Positions 15,616 to 16,761 of a stretch of DNA of 16,761 bases are shown here, one piece after another; the first letter of the stretch is position 1, and every line of letters starts with the position of its first letter. Under the pieces are notes generated by a model. The model was not told the DNA's origin and ran no database searches. It saw only the letters and a list, made by a program, of their open reading frames with translations. The DNA is taken from positions 1-16,761 of the forward strand of contig DJWE01000022.1 of NCBI GenBank assembly GCA_002441465.1, in the 5' to 3' direction. The DNA is from Propionibacteriaceae bacterium UBA6238 (GTDB lineage: Bacteria > Actinomycetota > Actinomycetes > Propionibacteriales > Propionibacteriaceae). The translations under genes were made by a program, and so were the position numbers.

Positions 15616-16605
15616 GTGAGGATCAGACCGCACGACCTCAATGGCGCCGGGTTTGAGAGCGGCGACTACGCCGTACAGATCCAGGACGGCGTAGTCGGGT
15701 TTACACCCCTGCCGGACGGTGGTGGTGGTGGTGGTGGCGTTATCCCGCCGGAGGTCACGTGGGATGTCGATGGCACGCCGGGGCTGCATGTGTCTGGTGA
15801 GGCCGGGCATGAGGCGTGGGTGACGGCGGACACGATCGGCGTCGGCTTGCCGGACGGTGGGCTGGCGACACTGTCGCTGGGCGAGATCTTCACAGCCCGG
15901 TCGGGGCACGACGAGACGACGGGAGTCACGTACTCGTCTGCGGTCGTGGCGGGTGGTGACGCTACGGGCACGAGGCTCTTCCTGTCGACGGACGCGTGGG
16001 ATGCGGAGACCTCATGGTCGGGGAGCCTGATCCTGACGCACCCAGTCGACGGGGAGTCTTTCCTCCGTGCACCAGCTGAGGGCAGCGAGGGGGCCCCGGC
16101 GACGGTCGCAACGCGTGAGTGGGTGGAGACGGTCACCGTCCCCGGTGGTGGTGGCGACTTGGCACTCCACATTGACCCCGACGCGATCGCGGCGCACAAC
16201 GCTCGCAACATTCAGCTGGACATCGACGGTGGCGGCTCAGAGAACCTGGGCTTCGCGGTCAACCACCTGAACGACTTCGTCAACTCAAGAGCCGCTCTAC
16301 TGAACGATCACATCTTCGGCTCTGGGAGTGCGCACGCTGCGTCCGCCATCTCCTACGCGGGCGGTCCATCCCTCTCCGCATCTACGGTGGAAGCAGCGAT
16401 TGACAGCCTCGACGCCCGTACGGCTGGCGGCAGCGGCCTAGTCCGCTCGGACGTGGCGGGCGCGTATGCCTACATGGGGACCGCTCCCGTCGGCCTCGCT
16501 GACGCAGACGACGGTTGGACGGTCGCACGCATCCACCTGACGGGGCACACGACAACAACCGGGGCGGGCGCTTGGGACGACCGCCTGACCTTGACCTACA
16601 CCTGA
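15616..16605 (+). CDS. Modular tail fibre-like protein
   Basis: A 329-residue protein starting at GTG. The N-terminus (MRIRPHDLNGAGFESGDYAV) leads into a seven-glycine hinge (residues 35-41). A beta-rich middle follows (about 45-180) with repeated short strands, including a TREWVETVTVPGGGGD stretch typical of fibre shafts. Residues about 232-268 contain a recurrent phage fibre motif: HIFGSGSAHAASAISYAGG, then a VEAAIDSLDAR helix. The end (about 270-329) is Gly/Thr-rich with strands. I saw no cysteine. Codons use more ACG, GCG, TCG and GGT than the capsid gene does. The gene holds a perfect 12-bp inverted repeat at 15663-15697. The product probably extends the tail or fibre tip; there is no enzyme motif. 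The next ATG follows 10 bases after the stop. Confidence 0.75.
   Translation: MRIRPHDLNGAGFESGDYAVQIQDGVVGFTPLPDGGGGGGGVIPPEVTWDVDGTPGLHVSGEAGHEAWVTADTIGVGLPDGGLATLSLGEIFTARSGHDETTGVTYSSAVVAGGDATGTRLFLSTDAWDAETSWSGSLILTHPVDGESFLRAPAEGSEGAPATVATREWVETVTVPGGGGDLALHIDPDAIAAHNARNIQLDIDGGGSENLGFAVNHLNDFVNSRAALLNDHIFGSGSAHAASAISYAGGPSLSASTVEAAIDSLDARTAGGSGLVRSDVAGAYAYMGTAPVGLADADDGWTVARIHLTGHTTTTGAGAWDDRLTLTYT
15663..15697 (+). repeat. Perfect 12-bp inverted repeat inside the fibre gene
   Basis: CGACTACGCCGT (15663-15674) pairs exactly with ACGGCGTAGTCG (15686-15697) around an 11-base loop, 47 bases into the gene. It encodes parts of GDYAVQIQDGVVG. There is no T-run, only GGTTTAC after it. It may form an mRNA hairpin near the start of the gene. 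Confidence 0.85.
15718..15738 (+). repeat. (GGT)6-GGC glycine tract
   Basis: Six GGT codons and one GGC encode seven glycines between PD and VIPP. Unlike the mixed glycine run at 8899, this is an almost pure trinucleotide repeat and could change length in frame by slippage. It probably encodes a flexible hinge. Confidence 0.9.
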
Positions 16606-16615
16606 GGAGAGCATC

Positions 16616-16761
16616 ATGGCAGCGATCACATCGGCGGCATCTGGTAACTGGTCGGCGGGGGCGACGTGGACGGGCGGCGTGGTCCCTGGCTCGGGCGATA
16701 CGGTCACGATCACGTCCGGGCACACGGTCACGCTTAACGCTGACGCTTCGGTCGCGTCGTT
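16616..16761 (+). CDS. Tail-type protein, N-terminal fragment (3'-partial)
   Basis: ATG 16616 has GAGGAG (16604-16609) 6 bases before it, overlapping the previous stop. Forty-eight codons are visible and the frame runs off the window. The text reads MAAITSAASGNWSAGATWTG, then GVVPGSGDTVTITSGHTVTL. This S-GNW-W-GG-VP-GD-V-I-G-VTL pattern is frequent at the start of beta-helix or G8-like surface proteins, and of phage tail proteins. It continues the fibre block. Function beyond 'probable tail surface protein' cannot be told from this fragment. Confidence 0.7.
   Translation, partial: MAAITSAASGNWSAGATWTGGVVPGSGDTVTITSGHTVTLNADASVAS

Overview
The window looks like part of the late (virion structural) operon of a tailed phage. 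The sequence is GC-rich (about two thirds by eye), third codon positions are mostly G or C, and eight of the nine stop codons seen are TGA. This fits a phage of a high-GC actinobacterial host, but host and taxon are inferences. Every supported gene lies on the + strand, and no integrase, tRNA, CRISPR array or insertion sequence was seen.

Layout: (1) positions 1-9147 are the 3' end of one giant reading frame, at least 3048 codons and open at the window edge. It has no domain I can name firmly and no cysteine codon that I could find. Its place directly before the portal gene and its make-up suggest an internal or ejected virion protein. (2) 9138-11102 is a long portal-like protein with a coiled-coil C-terminal tail. 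(3) 11165-12811 is the probable major capsid protein, behind a perfect AAGGAGG ribosome site. (4) 12815-13100 is a small cassette: a perfect 14-bp hairpin, a 58-residue gene with four exact 18-bp repeats (EGGMPP), and a perfect 16-bp hairpin. (5) 13126-16605 holds five tightly packed genes: two small beta-rich proteins, a collar-type fibre protein with His-x-His motifs, a protein that starts like a baseplate upper protein, and a modular fibre-like protein. (6) A further tail-type gene starts at 16616 and runs off the window.

Together the genes would build the DNA-filled head (portal, capsid), load a giant ejection protein, and make host-contact fibres. No scaffold, protease, terminase, head-tail connector or nozzle gene is visible. 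The portal-capsid gap is only 62 bases, so a scaffold is either elsewhere or supplied in another way. The most unusual items are the giant cysteine-free protein and the two-hairpin cassette with the repeat gene. No defence system or other complete new pathway was found. Gene-free stretches are all shorter than 75 bases.
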